A model generated the notes under the pieces. That model was not told the origin of the DNA, did no database searches, and worked only from the letters and a program-made list of their open reading frames with translations. A DNA stretch of 64,000 bases from Azadirachta indica. Its lineage: Eukaryota > Streptophyta > Magnoliopsida > Sapindales > Meliaceae. The position numbers and the translations under genes are program-made. The stretch lies in the NCBI GenBank assembly GCA_022749755.1, contig CM040444.1:14842274-14906273 (forward strand). Direction: 5' to 3'. Of this stretch, positions 25,601 to 41,332 are shown in pieces. Positions within the stretch are counted from its first letter, which is position 1. The number at the start of each line of letters is the position of its first letter.

Positions 25601-27054
25601 TCACCGGATGTGATTTCTTCGCAAGGTCAAGGTGATATCTGGAGTCCAAAGCGTGGGAACTTTTCATCCTTCAATTCACACTTTGATAACCCTTTCAGCA
25701 TTGGGGAGTCTGAGGAATTCAATGGACCATATAGCACATTGGCAAAGGTGGAGAAAATTTGCAGAGATGATCAGAAGTTAAAAGATATTGAACATAAGCT
25801 ACAATATTATAGGTGAGCCGTCACGCATTACCACAATTCTTAAGCCCATTGCTATCATACTGTCCCACGAAGATGCAAGAAAACAGAATCGCTTTTTTGC
25901 TGGCTACTACTTTCAATCACATTGTTAGTTTCTTTAAAAAACTACTCCATTGCAGGTCACTTGTCTATCGATTGGAAGAAGTTGATCCCAGAAGGATGAA
26001 ACATGAACAGAAGCTAGCTTTCTGGATTAACGTACACAATGCTCTGGTGATGCATGTAATGTGTCAAATCTTAGAACAAAGTTTCTCGGTAAAATTTTTT
26101 GCAGTAAATTGAATTAATGCATCTCATTCGTTGTTTTCTGTTTTGCAGGCTTATTTGGTTTATGGTATTCCAAAAAATTATCTAAAAAGAATATCATTAC
26201 TACTCAAGGTCAGTCTCTCTGGTCAGCTTGAGCAAGTAAAATGTTCTACTGATTTTATATTAATAAATCTATGTTTGATTCAGGCTGCATATAATGTGGG
26301 GGGCCAAACCATAAACATTGACATGATACAGAGTTCTATTCTTGGATGCAGAATGCCTCGTCCAGGACAAGTAAATACTATATCTGGAAATCCTGATCAA
26401 ACACTATATCCTGTTTGCTTAATGAGTTTTCAAGTTAATAGTTGATCTCTGCTTGCAGTGGTTGCGTTTTCTGTTTTCTTCTAAGGCAAAATTTAAGGTT
26501 GGAGATGCACGAAGAGCATTTACAATCGAGCACCAGGAGCCTCGTTTGCACTTTGCATTGTGTTCAGGAAGTTACTCTGATCCTGTGGTATGCCTGCTCC
26601 CTTAAATGCGTCTCTTTTACAATCTAGAACATCTTGATCGTATCATGCAACCAATTTTGCTTGTATATATGGTTTTCCAAGATGCATCATTTTAAAGCTC
26701 TTGAATGGCAAAATTAACATTATATCATGCTCCTTGTGTAATGTTTCTCTTTAGGTCCGTATGTACACGCCCAAGAGGGTGTTCCAGGACCTGGAAACTG
26801 CAAAAGAAGAATACATCCAATCAAACTTCAGCATAAACAAGGAACAGAAAATCCTATTACCAAAGATAGTGGAGTCTTTTGCAAAGGATTCAGAAATGTG
26901 CTCTGCCGGTTTGTTGGAGATGATTGAGCAAAATTTCCCTGCTTCACAGAGGAAGAACATTCAGCAGTGCCAGCACAAAAAATCTGCGAAAATGATCGAA
27001 TGGATCCCTCATAACTTCGCATTCCGTTTCCTGCTTTCAAAAGAACTGGCGTAG
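22670..27054 (+). CDS. DUF547 protein with N-terminal MIP1-type leucine zipper
   Basis: Twelve GT-AG exons in phase: 22670-22749, 23325-23397, 23766-23852, 23984-24070, 24482-24598, 24842-25279, 25406-25812, 25956-26055, 26149-26208, 26284-26370, 26459-26587 and 26755-27054, encoding 654 aa. A basic N-terminus (KRKAEEAK) leads into two nearly identical 29-residue exons. Exons 5-6 (about 110-200) form a Leu/Glu/Lys-rich helix typical of the ternary-complex-factor MIP1 zipper domain. A Ser-rich variable region follows. DUF547 spans about 415-555, with the hallmark LAFWINVHNALVMH, then a conserved C-terminal region. Relatives are annotated as DUF547 or MIP1-like proteins that can bind MADS factors or membranes; the biochemical role is unknown. 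The start ATG at 22670 is the least certain part. The two repeated exons are a recent internal duplication. Confidence 0.85.
23535..23612. repeat. 39-bp tandem duplication in intron 2 of the DUF547 gene
   Basis: Two adjacent copies (23535-23573, 23574-23612) starting AGCACTGTCAAGTTGGC and differing at only a few bases. Confidence 0.85.
23680..24110. repeat. 218-bp tandem duplication containing a whole exon
   Basis: Copy 1 is about 23680-23898 and copy 2 about 23899-24110. Both begin CTTCCAATCAGATCAC and end TTTAGAATGCA. Each contains intron sequence, acceptor, an 87-nt exon and donor. The exons differ at about ten positions and both stay open. Confidence 0.92.
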
Positions 27055-27532
27055 TTATTAATGCCCAAGATCCTCTTCCTGGTGTTGAGAATTAAATTTG
27101 TGTGCAGCTTTAAATATTTTCAATTTCATTGTTCATCCACGTAGTAGTTCACTGCTATGTAAGTATGATAGCTTAGAATGACAGAAGAATCACATCTAAA
27201 CTTTCGAAGATTTTCCAGGCTTGAGCTTGTTTCATCAAGAGTCATTTCAGAATGGCATGGTTGTGATACAGCTGTCATTTCCAGTTGTCTTTTGAGTTGT
27301 TCTATGTACAAATGTATTAAGAGAGAGTTTAGCTAATGGCCTTATGCCCTTTTTTTTTACGTATGTGTAAGATTACATATATTTCACTGCATTCTTTTAT
27401 GGTTAAGCAGCATTTAAAAAACAGTTTATTCTAATTAGGTGTGTAATCAATAGTTTGTTTATTATTTCTTATAATATTTGTAACCTAACAAACATGACCT
27501 AAATAAATAAAAGAACCCAATAAAATATAAAG
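27055..27532. other. DUF547 gene 3' UTR and spacer
   Basis: Probable 3' UTR to around 27350, then AT-rich spacer. No gene seen. Confidence 0.5.
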
Positions 27533-28686
27533 GGATAATGACATATACTCCTATGACGTTTGAGAGACACTCGTTGATTTTTATTTCCGTGACTATTTAA
27601 TTTATTATCATTTGTATCTTTAATCTTTTATATAATAATAATATGATATATATTTCATTTAATAATAATATTTTAGTCTCTTTTTAAATATTTTTCACAA
27701 TATATTTTTTTTAACTATAATAATGTAGTCTCATATTCAACATTTTTTTTTACAATATACTCAAGGTTAAATATATTTTTAATTTGTTATTTTAATAAAA
27801 AATTTATAAAAAATTTAAATTATGAGTTAGATTAAACTCATGTCAAAATATCTATAACTTTTTTTTGCAATAAATTTGATATTTAATTGTTAAAAAAAAT
27901 TTGAAACGCATTTTATATATTTTATTCTTATATTAATATTTTTATTCAAAAAATTATATTAAATTTATTATATTTTCTTGAAAAAAATCATGAAATATAA
28001 ATAAAAAAGTAAAAAAAAAAGAAAAAATTTATTATCATTTTAATAGAATTAGTAATTAGATATATTTTATATTCTTATTAATCAATATAATTTAATTTTA
28101 ATTACAAAATAGAAAAAAATTTTGATTATTTTTATTTGTAATATATATAATATGTATTTATTGTTCATATTTTTTTATTTATATATCATTTATTTTTAAA
28201 AAAAAATATAATGAATGTAACATAATTTTTAAATAAATATATTACATGTAAAAATAAATGTTAAAAATATTTCAATTAAATTTTTTAATAATTAAATATT
28301 AAATTATTATTATAAAAGTGAAAGAAGAGAGTTAAAAATATTTTAATTTATAAGTGTGATTTAACTCATTATTTAAATTTTTTAATAATTAATTATTTTT
28401 TTTTTATTAAAATAATAAATCAAAAAATTTAATTAATTTTAAGTATATTGTAAAAAAAAAATATTAAATAGAGATTAAATTATTATACTTAAAAAAAATA
28501 TACTGTAAAAAATATTAAAATAAAAATTAAAGTATTATAATTAAATAAAAAATATATATATATTATTATTATTATAAAAATTAAAATACAAATAATAATA
28601 AATTAAATAATCAACTAATAAAAATAAAAATAAAAGTTAAATATCTAATTATTTATCTAAATGTAGAGGGTATATGTCGTTATCTT
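27533..28686. mobile_element. Long-inverted-repeat DNA element A (non-autonomous)
   Basis: The left end starts GGGATAATGACATATACTCC. The right end, reverse-complemented from 28686, starts AAGATAACGACATATACCCT. The two ends stay alignable for several hundred bases through AT-rich sequence, with landmark blocks such as TATTTAATTTATTAT. There is no coding capacity. Long, imperfect terminal inverted repeats without a transposase suggest a foldback or MULE-type non-autonomous element. The superfamily is inferred, and I could not fix a target-site duplication. Confidence 0.6.
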
Positions 28687-28794
28687 AAATATAAACTAAA
28701 AATGGCATTGGGTCACATCACAGAACAGCCACAGATTTTACTTGGTCTTCACTTGAGCTCACATGATCAGATTTGACTTTTTTCTTTTTTAGGG
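28687..28794. other. Single-copy spacer between two long-inverted-repeat elements
   Basis: About 100 bp of more GC-balanced sequence separates the two elements; nothing recognised. Confidence 0.4.
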
Positions 28795-30645
28795 ATATTG
28801 ACATTTTCTCTCATAATATTTGGCTTAATAAACAAATACCTCTTTGATGTTTAAGAAAAGATAGATATCCTTCTGACATTTGAATAAATAGACAGATATT
28901 CTCTGAATTTTTATTTCCGTAAGTTGACTGATTAGTTTATTATCAGTTGTGTCCCTCATCTTTTATATAATAATACTTTGATATATATTTTATTTTAATT
29001 AACACTTTACTCTCTATTTTAATATTTTTTACAATATAATTTTTTTAAATATAACAATTTAGTCCATATTTAATATCTTTTCATAATATATTCAAGATTA
29101 AATACATTTTTAATTTGTTATTTCAATAGAAAATTTGAAAAATAAAATATTATTAAAAAAATTTAAACAATGAGATAGATTAAACTCATATTAAAATATT
29201 TTAAACTCATGTTAAAATATTTATATATTTTTTTTGTAATAAATTTGATATTTAATTGTTAAAAGAATTTTGAAATATATTTTAATATTTTATTCTTATA
29301 TTAATATTTTTATTTAAAAAATTATATTAAATTTATTATATTTTCTTGAGAAAAATTATGAAAATATAAATAAAAAAGTAAAAAAAAAAAAATTAATATC
29401 ATTTGTTAATAGAATTAGTAATTAAATATATTTTATATTCTTATTAACCAATATAATTTAATTTTAATTAAAAAATAGAAAAAGAAGAAAATTTTTGATT
29501 ATTTTTATTTGTAATATATATGTATATATATATATATAACATGTACTTATTGTTTATATTTTTATTTATATTTTCATATATTTTTAATATTTTTTCACAA
29601 TATATTCAAGAATAAATAATTTTTTTTTAATTTATTATTTTAATAAAAAATTTTAAAAAATATAATTATTAAAAAAAATTAAATAATGAGACAAGTCATA
29701 TTCATATATTAAAATATTTCTAATCTTTTACTTTCATTTTTATAATAACAAATATTTAATTATTAAAAAATTTAATTGAAATATTTTTTAACGTTTTATT
29801 TTCACATATAATATATTTATTTAAAAAATTATGCTAAGTTTATTATATTTTTTTAAAAATATATAACAATATAAACAATAAATACATGTTATATATATAT
29901 ATTACAAATAAAAATAATAAAAAAATTTTCTTCTCTTTCTATTTTTTTTTTTAATTAAAATTAAATTATATTGGTTAATAAGAATATAAAATATGTTTAA
30001 TTACTAATTCTATTAACAAATGATATTAAATTTTTTTTTTTTTTTTTACTTTTTAATTTATATTTTCATAATTTTTCTCAAGAAAATATAATAAATTTAA
30101 TAGAATTTTTTAAATAAAAATATTAATATAAAAATAAAATGTTAAAATATATTTAAAAATTCTTTTAACAATTAAATATCAAATTTATTATAGAAAAAAG
30201 AAAAAAAAAAAAAAGAATATAAATATTTTAACATGAGTTTAAAATATTTTAATATGAATTTAATCTATCTTATTGTTTAAATTTTTTTTTTAATAATATT
30301 TTATTTTTCAAATTTTTTATTAAAATAACAAATTAAAAATGTATTTAGTTTTGAGTATATTATGAAAAAAATATTAAATATGGATTAAATTGTTATATTT
30401 AAAAAAATTATATTGTAAAAAATATTAAAATAAAAAGTAAAGTATTATATTGAAATAAAATATATATATATCAAACTATTATTATATAAAAGATGAGGGA
30501 TAAATATAATAATAAATTATTCGGTCACTAACGGAAATAAATATTTACCTATTTATCCAAACGTTAGAAAATATTTATTTTTTTTTAAACATTAGGGGAG
30601 TATTTACCTATTACACTAAATATCAAGAGGAAAAATGTTAATATC
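28795..30645. mobile_element. Foldback element B with arms of about 750 bp
   Basis: The left end starts GATATTGACATTTTCTCTC; the right end, reverse-complemented, starts GATATTAACATTTTTCCTC. The left arm (about 28795-29560) and right arm (about 29870-30645) are inverted copies around a core of about 300 bp. Distinctive shared blocks include CCTCATCTTTTATATAAT and TTATATTCTTATTAACCAAT or its complement. It has no coding capacity. Its interior is also directly similar to element A (compare 27868-28020 with 29233-29390), so both belong to one family. Confidence 0.7.
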
Positions 30646-30932
30646 TCTTTTTTTTTATTTATACTACAAGAAAATAATTTGTTTTCTGAAAACAAAAGAA
30701 GTAAAATTAATACTAGGTAAAGATATTAATTAATATTTTGTTTATATTATTTTTGCCCATTTTAGGCCAAAACAAATATCAAAGAAAGTCCACAATATCT
30801 GCTGCAAGAGCACCACAATCACTTGAAGAGCTCGCTAAAAGCAAACAAAGTGCACCTGTTTTGGCTCTTCTAGTTACAAAATCCTCGCCAACCAAATTTT
30901 TTATTTAGGCTAAACCCACGAAGAATAAGGGC
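30646..30932. promoter_or_regulatory. PDV2 upstream region
   Basis: Under 300 bp separates the end of the foldback element from the PDV2 start codon, so the core promoter and 5' UTR must lie here or inside the element. No single motif stands out. Confidence 0.4.
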
Positions 30933-32997
30933 ATGGATGAAGACGGTATTGGCTTAGTTTTGGCTAGAGCCGCGGAGCTTAGGTTAAAGATCAGTAATTG
31001 CATCCACAAATCAAGTTTTTCTTGTGATAAGCAGGGGAAAGGAGATGGTGTTTTTGTTAATGGGGATGGCAAGAAGTCTTGCTTCAAGTTTGGCGAAGAA
31101 ACGGCTGAAGAAGCAGACGAAGAAGAAGAAGATTATGATGAAGAGGCTGAGAGGCTGTTGAATATCCATCATGCGCTTGAATGTTTGGAGTCCCAGCTTA
31201 GTACTTTGCAGGTTTGTTGCAAAAACAGAAAACCCAAGTCTTTAAATTCTAGTCTGGTGTCAAAACCGTCATAAAAACTTAATCTTGATTTATTTTGTTT
31301 TAAGAATTGTTCTTCGAGTATGTTTGACTGAATAAATAAGGAAATCTGTTACTGCATGTCGTGGGGTTTTGTAAATTGATGCTATTAATCGAAAAATACG
31401 GTGTAAATTATTGAAGTTCAGTTCTCAATGTCTCTTTTTTATACCCACTGAAATTTGTGAAAATTATCCATATAAGAGTTGGAATTGTGCAATTTAGCTG
31501 AAATCGTGTTTGCTTGTGAATTTTTCTTTTCCTTGTGTTTGTTGACCGTCATTTGCATGATTTCCAGAATCTTGTATTTTAATCAGTAAAAGATACGAAT
31601 AACCCTGATTACAGAATGTAATGGATTATTAGACAACTTAGTCATTCTAGTTTCTATTTTTCAATGTTGATATGGTATCCTATTTTCAGATGCTTGACGT
31701 TGTCCTATATCCTTCTGGCGCAGTCCTTGAATGTGGTAGAAGTGATTAGTGTGTGGATTACCATTCCTGTTAATAGTGCTCTGTACATATTTAGCAAAAA
31801 ACGTGAACTTTGCTCTTGACAAACAAAACTACTTGTCATCACTGCTTCCTAAGTTCCTATGCAGTGGTTAACCAATCTGTTTCATCAGTTTGTTATCATC
31901 AAAACAGAATTTCTTTTCCTTCTAGCTAGAAAGTCTTAGGGACTACAATTGATTCCAATGGAAAGGTCTATTTAAACCCCAATTTGGAACCTAATTTCCT
32001 CCTTCTTGCTGCGAATATAGTTGAACTACATAATACTCTGGGAAAATTGATATTACGCACTGGGAGGAGGACATGACAAATTGAATTGTGGCCAAATTGT
32101 TTCTGCTTCCCTGCCAGTTGAATTTTTAGGATTCAACCTAGTACTATTAATTTGGTAGGCTTCAAACGCTAGGTAACTAACGTGAGTTTTCCATTTGCGT
32201 TTACCCGTGTCTATTGCTGTAAAAGGTGATATCATGTCTTAATGTGAAAGTTCATATCCAACAAAGTGATACTTGTAGAGAAGATATAGTTTTATAAAAA
32301 TTACAGACAATAGAGTGGTTTGAATATCTTGTGGTTTAAAACTAAAAAGTTCTTGTTTGGTGATCAGAATCTGCAGTTGCAGCAACGTTATGACAGAGAA
32401 GTTGCACTTGCTGAGATTGAATTTAGCCGCAAGATGCTATTGGAGAAGCTCAAGGAGTACAAAGGGGAGGACTTGGAAGTGATACATGAAGCATCTGCTT
32501 TTGCTGGTGAAACAGTTGAGCATGACAATGATCTCCTCCTACCTCCATATCCTAGCCGCCTTCCTCAGTCACTGACCTTAGAGAATGGTTGTCTGTCACA
32601 ATTTCGTTACGGACGGAAGTCTGTACAAAATGGAGTAATCGATGGTGAGCTAACTAGCGAAGGAAAGAAGAACCTAAATGGGTCTGAGAGGAGAGGGTTG
32701 GGTCACTTTATTAGTTCGGTGGCCAAGACAGTTCTTCCGCTTGTTGCTGTGGTGTATGTGTTAAGCATGTCAGGTTTTGCAAAAAATCTTAACAAGAAAA
32801 GTGTCCCTTTGAAGTTTTTGGGCATCTTTAGACAACCAGCAATTGAAGAGAAGATATCAGTTGTTGAAGTTCAATGTCCGCCTGGGAAAGTCCTGGTCGT
32901 TGACAATGGCGAAGCTCGATGCCTTGTGAAGGAGAGGGTTGAAATCCCGTTTGATTCAGTTGCTGCAAAACCAGATATCAGTTATGGGAGTGGATAA
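30933..32997 (+). CDS. PDV2: PDV2, plastid division protein of the outer envelope
   Basis: Two exons, 30933-31211 and 32368-32997, joined in phase 0, encode 302 aa (Arabidopsis PDV2 is about 307). PDV2 sits in the chloroplast outer envelope, recruits the dynamin-like ARC5 to the division site and binds ARC6 in the intermembrane space. The N-terminus matches the family (GIGLVLARAAELRLKIS). Next are an acidic stretch and a coiled coil (about 70-130) including SRKMLLEKLKEYKG. The cytosolic part also contains NDLLLPPYP. A single transmembrane helix lies at about 207-229 (VAKTVLPLVAVVYVL). The intermembrane tail has QCPPGKVLV and CLVKERVEIPFDS, and the protein ends in glycine, the residue needed by PDV proteins to bind their partner. 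The intron is over 1.1 kb. The identification is strong. Confidence 0.94.
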
Positions 32998-33392
32998 GTT
33001 GTAATTCGTTCTCCAACATGTGTATATCTCATTTCTTTTCTGATGTCTTGTAGTGGAGTTATTCTCCCAACGGCCTATGATTGTGTGGAGCTTCTTGAGA
33101 AATATGTGATTTTGATTCCTCTTTTATCGCTTGGAATTTTGCTAATCTGGAATGGCTTCGTGTCCTCGAGAATCAATGCTTGTAGATTTCAGAGTTCCAT
33201 TCAGTAGTTTGCATAGGAAAAGGCATCTATTCGCGGCCGGTAATCTGTTGCTTGGACTTGGGCCTGTTTTCTTTCTTGTACCAATCCAAGTCTATTTCAG
33301 TGGTTTATGTAGGGCCAGTTAATACCATCAGTGGTGCATAGCGTAAGCGTAATACTGCCATTGGATCGTCATAGTTTTTAGGGTAACTAACG
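32998..33392. other. PDV2 3' UTR and spacer
   Basis: Probable 3' UTR followed by spacer; no gene seen. Confidence 0.5.
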
Positions 33393-34402
33393 TCTGAATT
33401 TTTATTTTATTGGATGAAATGATATCTATACTCTTATTTTTTATTTTAAAAATAATTTTTAAATACACTCTTCTTTATCATTTTTTTCGTTATTCTTAAC
33501 ATGTAAAAAGGTGAATTAATAATTACAAAATATAAAAAATGTTTCTCCTCTTGTTCTACTTTTAACAAAAAGTAGAAATAATAATGGCAAAGATCGTCAT
33601 TATCAAGATCTAGGATTTCTTTTCTTTTGGTAAAGAAGAAGAAGAAGAAAATCAAGGGGCATCATCAGATCATGCGGCTGATATTGTTTTCAAGAGAAGC
33701 AAGTCCACTAAAACTCTTAGATTGATGAATTGCTGAGTTTGCGAGAAACCCAAGAGAGATAAAACAAAAAAAAAAATTTATAGAGAGGTTATTATAAAAA
33801 TTATATATTGCTACTTATTTTTGTATGTTTATATTGTTTAACAATTATATATTGTTACTTCTTTTTGCATTCTATTTTTCCTTGATTAAAATACAATGTT
33901 AAAAAAGTTAACAGTTAATATTGCTACTTATTTTTGTATTTTTTATTAAAATACAACATTTAAAAAAAGAAATTAAAAATTATTGAATACTATTTATTTT
34001 ATATTTATATTTATATTTTATTTAAAATATAGGATTAAAAAATAATAGTTATATATATTTTGCAACTTATTTTTATATTTTTATTTGGTTTCGTTAAAAT
34101 ACAGTGTTTAAAAATAGTAAAAGAAAATGGCTATATATTTTTAAATTACAATTATACTCTTTATTGTTTCAATAAGAGTCATTAAAATATAGGAATAAAT
34201 TAGTAATTTTATTTCACAATTTATAGTGCTGTTATTTTAATATCAATCACTAAAATAAAAGAAGGGTAGAGTGATTTTTATGAAGGTTCACGTCATTTTT
34301 ATGCTAATAATAATAGAAAAAATGGATAGAAAGAATGTATTTAATAATTATTTTTTAAATGAGAATATAAATATGGTTCATGCAATAAAATGAAAATTCA
34401 GA
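33393..34402. mobile_element. About 1 kb non-autonomous element with inverted ends
   Basis: The left end starts TCTGAATTTTTATTTTATTG at 33393. The reverse complement of the right end, ending at 34402, starts TCTGAATTTTCATTTTATTG. Similarity continues for about 100 bp, including AAATACA-TCTT blocks. The interior has several diverged direct repeats of a block like ATTGCTACTTATTTTTGTAT (near 33802, 33848, 33920, 34057). No coding capacity. A MITE-like DNA element is the likeliest reading; the superfamily is not determined. Confidence 0.6.
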
Positions 34403-34771
34403 TCTCATTTGTCCAAGCTTTTAATTACAGTTCGCATGTTTCTCCAGAACAGGAATAGATCAACCCAACAAGCAAAGATGGAGTCATGCTCCAAGCCCAT
34501 GGTTTTCGCATTTTCAGATAATATAAAGAAAAGCTATACAGTCAGTCACATGTGAAATAAGCAGACATGCGTTGGCCCTTCGAAGCTTGAAAGGTTAATT
34601 TACTGTCCCTTTTTTCATACGTGTAGCTAAAGTTGTTACTTTTCCAAGCGAACCTAACCGGGGAAGCTGCTTCTCACCAAGTGCTTTGAAACCTGTCTTT
34701 CATCGAAGAACCCTCTAAAGCTTCTAAACTAACCACCGTAAGTTCTCCTTCAAGTCTTTGCGCTACAGCTA
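34403..34771. promoter_or_regulatory. Upstream region of the first phytoglobin gene
   Basis: Expected promoter and 5' UTR for the gene starting at 34772. No TATA box stands out clearly and no other gene is seen. Confidence 0.4.
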
Positions 34772-37919
<3,148 letters not shown>

Positions 37920-39042
37920 GACTTCCCCCATAAAAAACATTCAATATTTCCATAAGCGAGTTCATCATGTTGTCTTTAATTTGTGTATTATATTTCCTCT
38001 CATGTGTGTATCTTATGCCTCTTGTGTTTTAGATATTTTTCCTTTATGTTGAAAGGATTTGATACTTTGAATTTTTTGTTTCTCTTTTTTTCTTTAACTT
38101 TTAAAAAAGATCAATAAAATTAAAGAAAGAAAAATCTTTAAAGGAGAAATATTATTTTTATTATTACCACTGCTTTACAGCTTGTCTAGAAATTTAATTT
38201 TCATTATTAATTATAAATGTAGAATACTATGAATTTGGCACGTTAAATCTCAATCTCATTGATTCAATGAATGTTAAAATGAAATTATAACTACAACTAC
38301 AACCGTGATTAAATGAATGTTAAAGAGAAATTATAAGAACAACTCCAACCAAGACTTAATTCCATGTTACCTTCAAAAGCTATAAATTAAAGATTTATAT
38401 TAACTGTAACTCATTGGAACTAGAATGGAGAAATTGCTCAGATACACTAACAAACTAAGATGAATATATAAAAACGACTCAAATAGAAAATTTTAATAAT
38501 GAGACAAATTAATCCAATTAAAACAAGAAAACATAGCAAATTAAATTAAAGTCTCTTTCTCTTAATTAAATTTATTTTCTACAACACCAACCATTTATTT
38601 ATATATAATTAATTGACCGTATTTAATTCTATTTTTACTTGAATTAAAAATTATAACATGTATACTTGTTGGACTAGAAATGAGGTGTCAAAGCATTGGA
38701 TGTTAGTGGTAAATTAAAAGGATATATATCCAATATATAATATATAATCCAACACAATTGCTGATCTTAAATAAGATACCAAAGTTGCATAAACAAAGGA
38801 CAACTTTTATGTATGCTATATACATATCTAATAGTTGCCAATCTTAAATTCTACCAACCGTACTTAAAAAAGAAACGAATGTTCTATGAAGCCGCCATTA
38901 GGGGCACCAATTACTTTGGGCATTTCAACCTTAAAAAAATCTACTAGTCAATTCTCCGACTACTTTTCATCGCCGGAAACATTTTCCGGTGGTTTCCACT
39001 GGATCAAAACGGACATCACACAATAAATTTTACAAGGATATG

Positions 39043-39087
<45 letters not shown>

Positions 39088-40888
39088 TGCAATAATAGTT
39101 CTGATAAGTAGCATGTCCAAAATCACATGAAACGGTGCTGCTGCTGCTGCTGCTGCATGCAACATGACCCACTTGAAGTTCTATCATCTTCTATAACGCG
39201 TGGCCAAAATGGGTGTCAACGGGCATGGATTCTGAGCTAATTAAAATGGGAATCTAAGAGAAGACGACGTGACCATTGATTGCCAATTTAAGCATTCACC
39301 ACCACTAGAGAAAAAGTTGAATTGGATTGGCTTGCAAATTGATTAAATCAAATTAAAGTTGTGATTTATATACAGGCCTGGTTATAGCATAGGCTGCAGC
39401 AGGGACGACATTGCAAGACTAAGCATTCCCCACCATAGTGATCATTCCATGCGTGTCAGGTTATATATATAGAATGTAACAACGACTTAAAATAGACATA
39501 AAATTTTTAATAATAATCTATCTATCTTGGTGATGCTGCAAGAGATTTTAAAGATAATTTTTCCTTAACATTGGCTATTAATGTTAAGTTTATTTACATT
39601 TACAAGACATTGAATTTTCTTTTTTGACAAAAAAAAAAAAGAAAAGAAAATAAATAGCCAGAACAGAAGCCTGGAAAGTTGATTGTTTACAGCTACACAT
39701 TATATATTAATTATCAGATGTTCCCATGGACTAGGGTCCAAACCAGAAGCCCCATGCGTTGTATGTTTTGTCTCTAATGTGTGTATGTGGTAATAAGCAA
39801 TAAGCCAGGTGGCAGATTCTCGTATAAGAAATTTTTGTTTTTGTTTTTCTATTTTTTCTGTTTTGGATACGGAAACCAAACTCTGTAGCATACATAACAT
39901 TCTAGAATGTGAATCAAAAAGATCTAGCATATAAATATTCAGATTTACTATTAATTTATCTTAAAAGAGATCAATTAATAAAGTCTAGGAAAAAAATTAA
40001 TTAAATTAAAAACTATAAAAACGAAAGGTTTGAATTAGAAGGATCTAGTATTCAGATTTATTACTATGGAAAATAAAAATAACTCGACTAAATTATTTCA
40101 TTCACTGATTTCTTAACTTGTTTTAAATAGAACAAACTTACTACAATGAATAGGGTAATTAATACATGATGGATTAGTTGGATTTCAAGTCTCTCATTCA
40201 ATGAGATTTTTCTAATTTCAATCAATTAATGTATTTTATCACACATTAATAAACACTTTCAAACTTTCTATAAAATTGTTCAATACAAACTAGTGTAGTA
40301 TATAAATATGATAACATCACATTAATTAATTTATGAACCTATTACTAATAAAAAAAATACTCGATTGAATCTTGTATTCCATCATTCAGAATTACCGCTG
40401 TTAATTCAATTTAATATACAACAAGCATATCACTTGAATTTTGGAATTAAATATACAATATCAGAATAATGCCTATAATTCTCAATCTCTCTCTACATGT
40501 ATCATTAAATTAAAATACAAGAAATGCAAATCAAAATAAATTGACTCATAGGCATTAAAATAAGATGACCCTACGTTTTGATTTCTTAATTCTACGTAAT
40601 TCGAAAGCTTTGACAATTTTTCTATGTTTATATGTATGCATATACATATCAGGCTAGCTTTTATACACTAATTAAAGCTTGGCCTCTCTCTATAATTATA
40701 TCAAGAGCTACATTTTTCAAAAGTTAATTAAACATATACTATATAGTACATGCTAATTAATAAACAACAACGAACGTTGCCCACTAGAATCGAACATTAT
40801 AAAAAAATAAAATATTAAAGCTTCCTTCCCTGGACGCCGCACATTTTTTTCTCGTCCATTTCAACTTTTTCTTCTGCCTAACCTAAAG
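37920..40888. other. Gene-free AT-rich region
   Basis: 3' UTR of the phytoglobin gene, then spacer with a TA plus GA microsatellite at 39041-39087 and a CTG run near 39136-39154. From about 40380 the sequence becomes alignable with 44070 onward, so the last 500 bases belong to the PADRE segmental duplication. No gene seen. Confidence 0.5.
39041..39087. repeat. TA and GA compound microsatellite
   Basis: A TA run followed directly by a GA run. Confidence 0.85.
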
Positions 40889-41332
40889 TTAATTAATTCT
40901 CTGAGAGCTTCCCCTCGCCGGAACCTGCAATCCGATCGGAAGTTCCTTGGAGCGGCGACGCGAGGCCCGATACTTAACTGTAACATTTCTGCTGCTGGTT
41001 GTGCGAGATAGTGCTGAACTTGCCTTTATAGCTAGTGAACATAATTCCTGAAGAGTTAGCGGAAACTGAGATTTGGAGAGTGGCATGAGAAAATAAATTT
41101 GACCCAGTTGGAGTTCTTCTTCTTCCGGCAGACGGGGCGCTTGAGAGCCGATGTACATGGACTCTGAGCAACAGAGAAAGCAGTTTGGGTTCTGAGAGAG
41201 AATGCTTCCGGCTTTGATCGGTTGCCGGAATTCTTGTAGCCTTCCGTCTAGGTGAATTATCTTGGCCGTAGCTGGCCAATTGATATAATTTACACTATTT
41301 TTCTTATGCTGAGAAGCAGCACAGTTGCCCAT
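40889..41332 (-). CDS. PADRE (DUF4228) protein, copy 1
   Basis: An intronless 147-codon gene. PADRE proteins are small plant proteins often induced by pathogens and abiotic stress; their biochemical role is unknown. It starts MGNCAAS: Gly2 and Cys4 suggest N-myristoylation and palmitoylation, although the usual Ser6 is replaced by Ala. The PADRE core follows: AKIIHLDGRLQEF, a Pro-containing helix, FLCCSESM, then EEELQLGQIYFLMPLS and LTLQELCSLAIKASSAL. The C-terminal tail is basic and probably disordered. Copy 2 (44424-44846) is closely similar over the whole length except the tail. A TATA box and a W-box lie about 120 and 160 bp upstream, at sites shared with copy 2. Confidence 0.9.
   Translation of the reverse strand: MGNCAASQHKKNSVNYINWPATAKIIHLDGRLQEFRQPIKAGSILSQNPNCFLCCSESMYIGSQAPRLPEEEELQLGQIYFLMPLSKSQFPLTLQELCSLAIKASSALSRTTSSRNVTVKYRASRRRSKELPIGLQVPARGSSQRIN

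Noticed and set aside
27176..27195. A sequence resembling miR156 (TGACAGAAGA)
   Set aside because: Only the first ten bases match and no star-strand partner is visible within a precursor distance.
39525..39546. A sequence resembling miR172 (TCTTGGTGATGCTGCA)
   Set aside because: It differs from the conserved mature sequence and no pairing partner that would form a precursor hairpin lies nearby.
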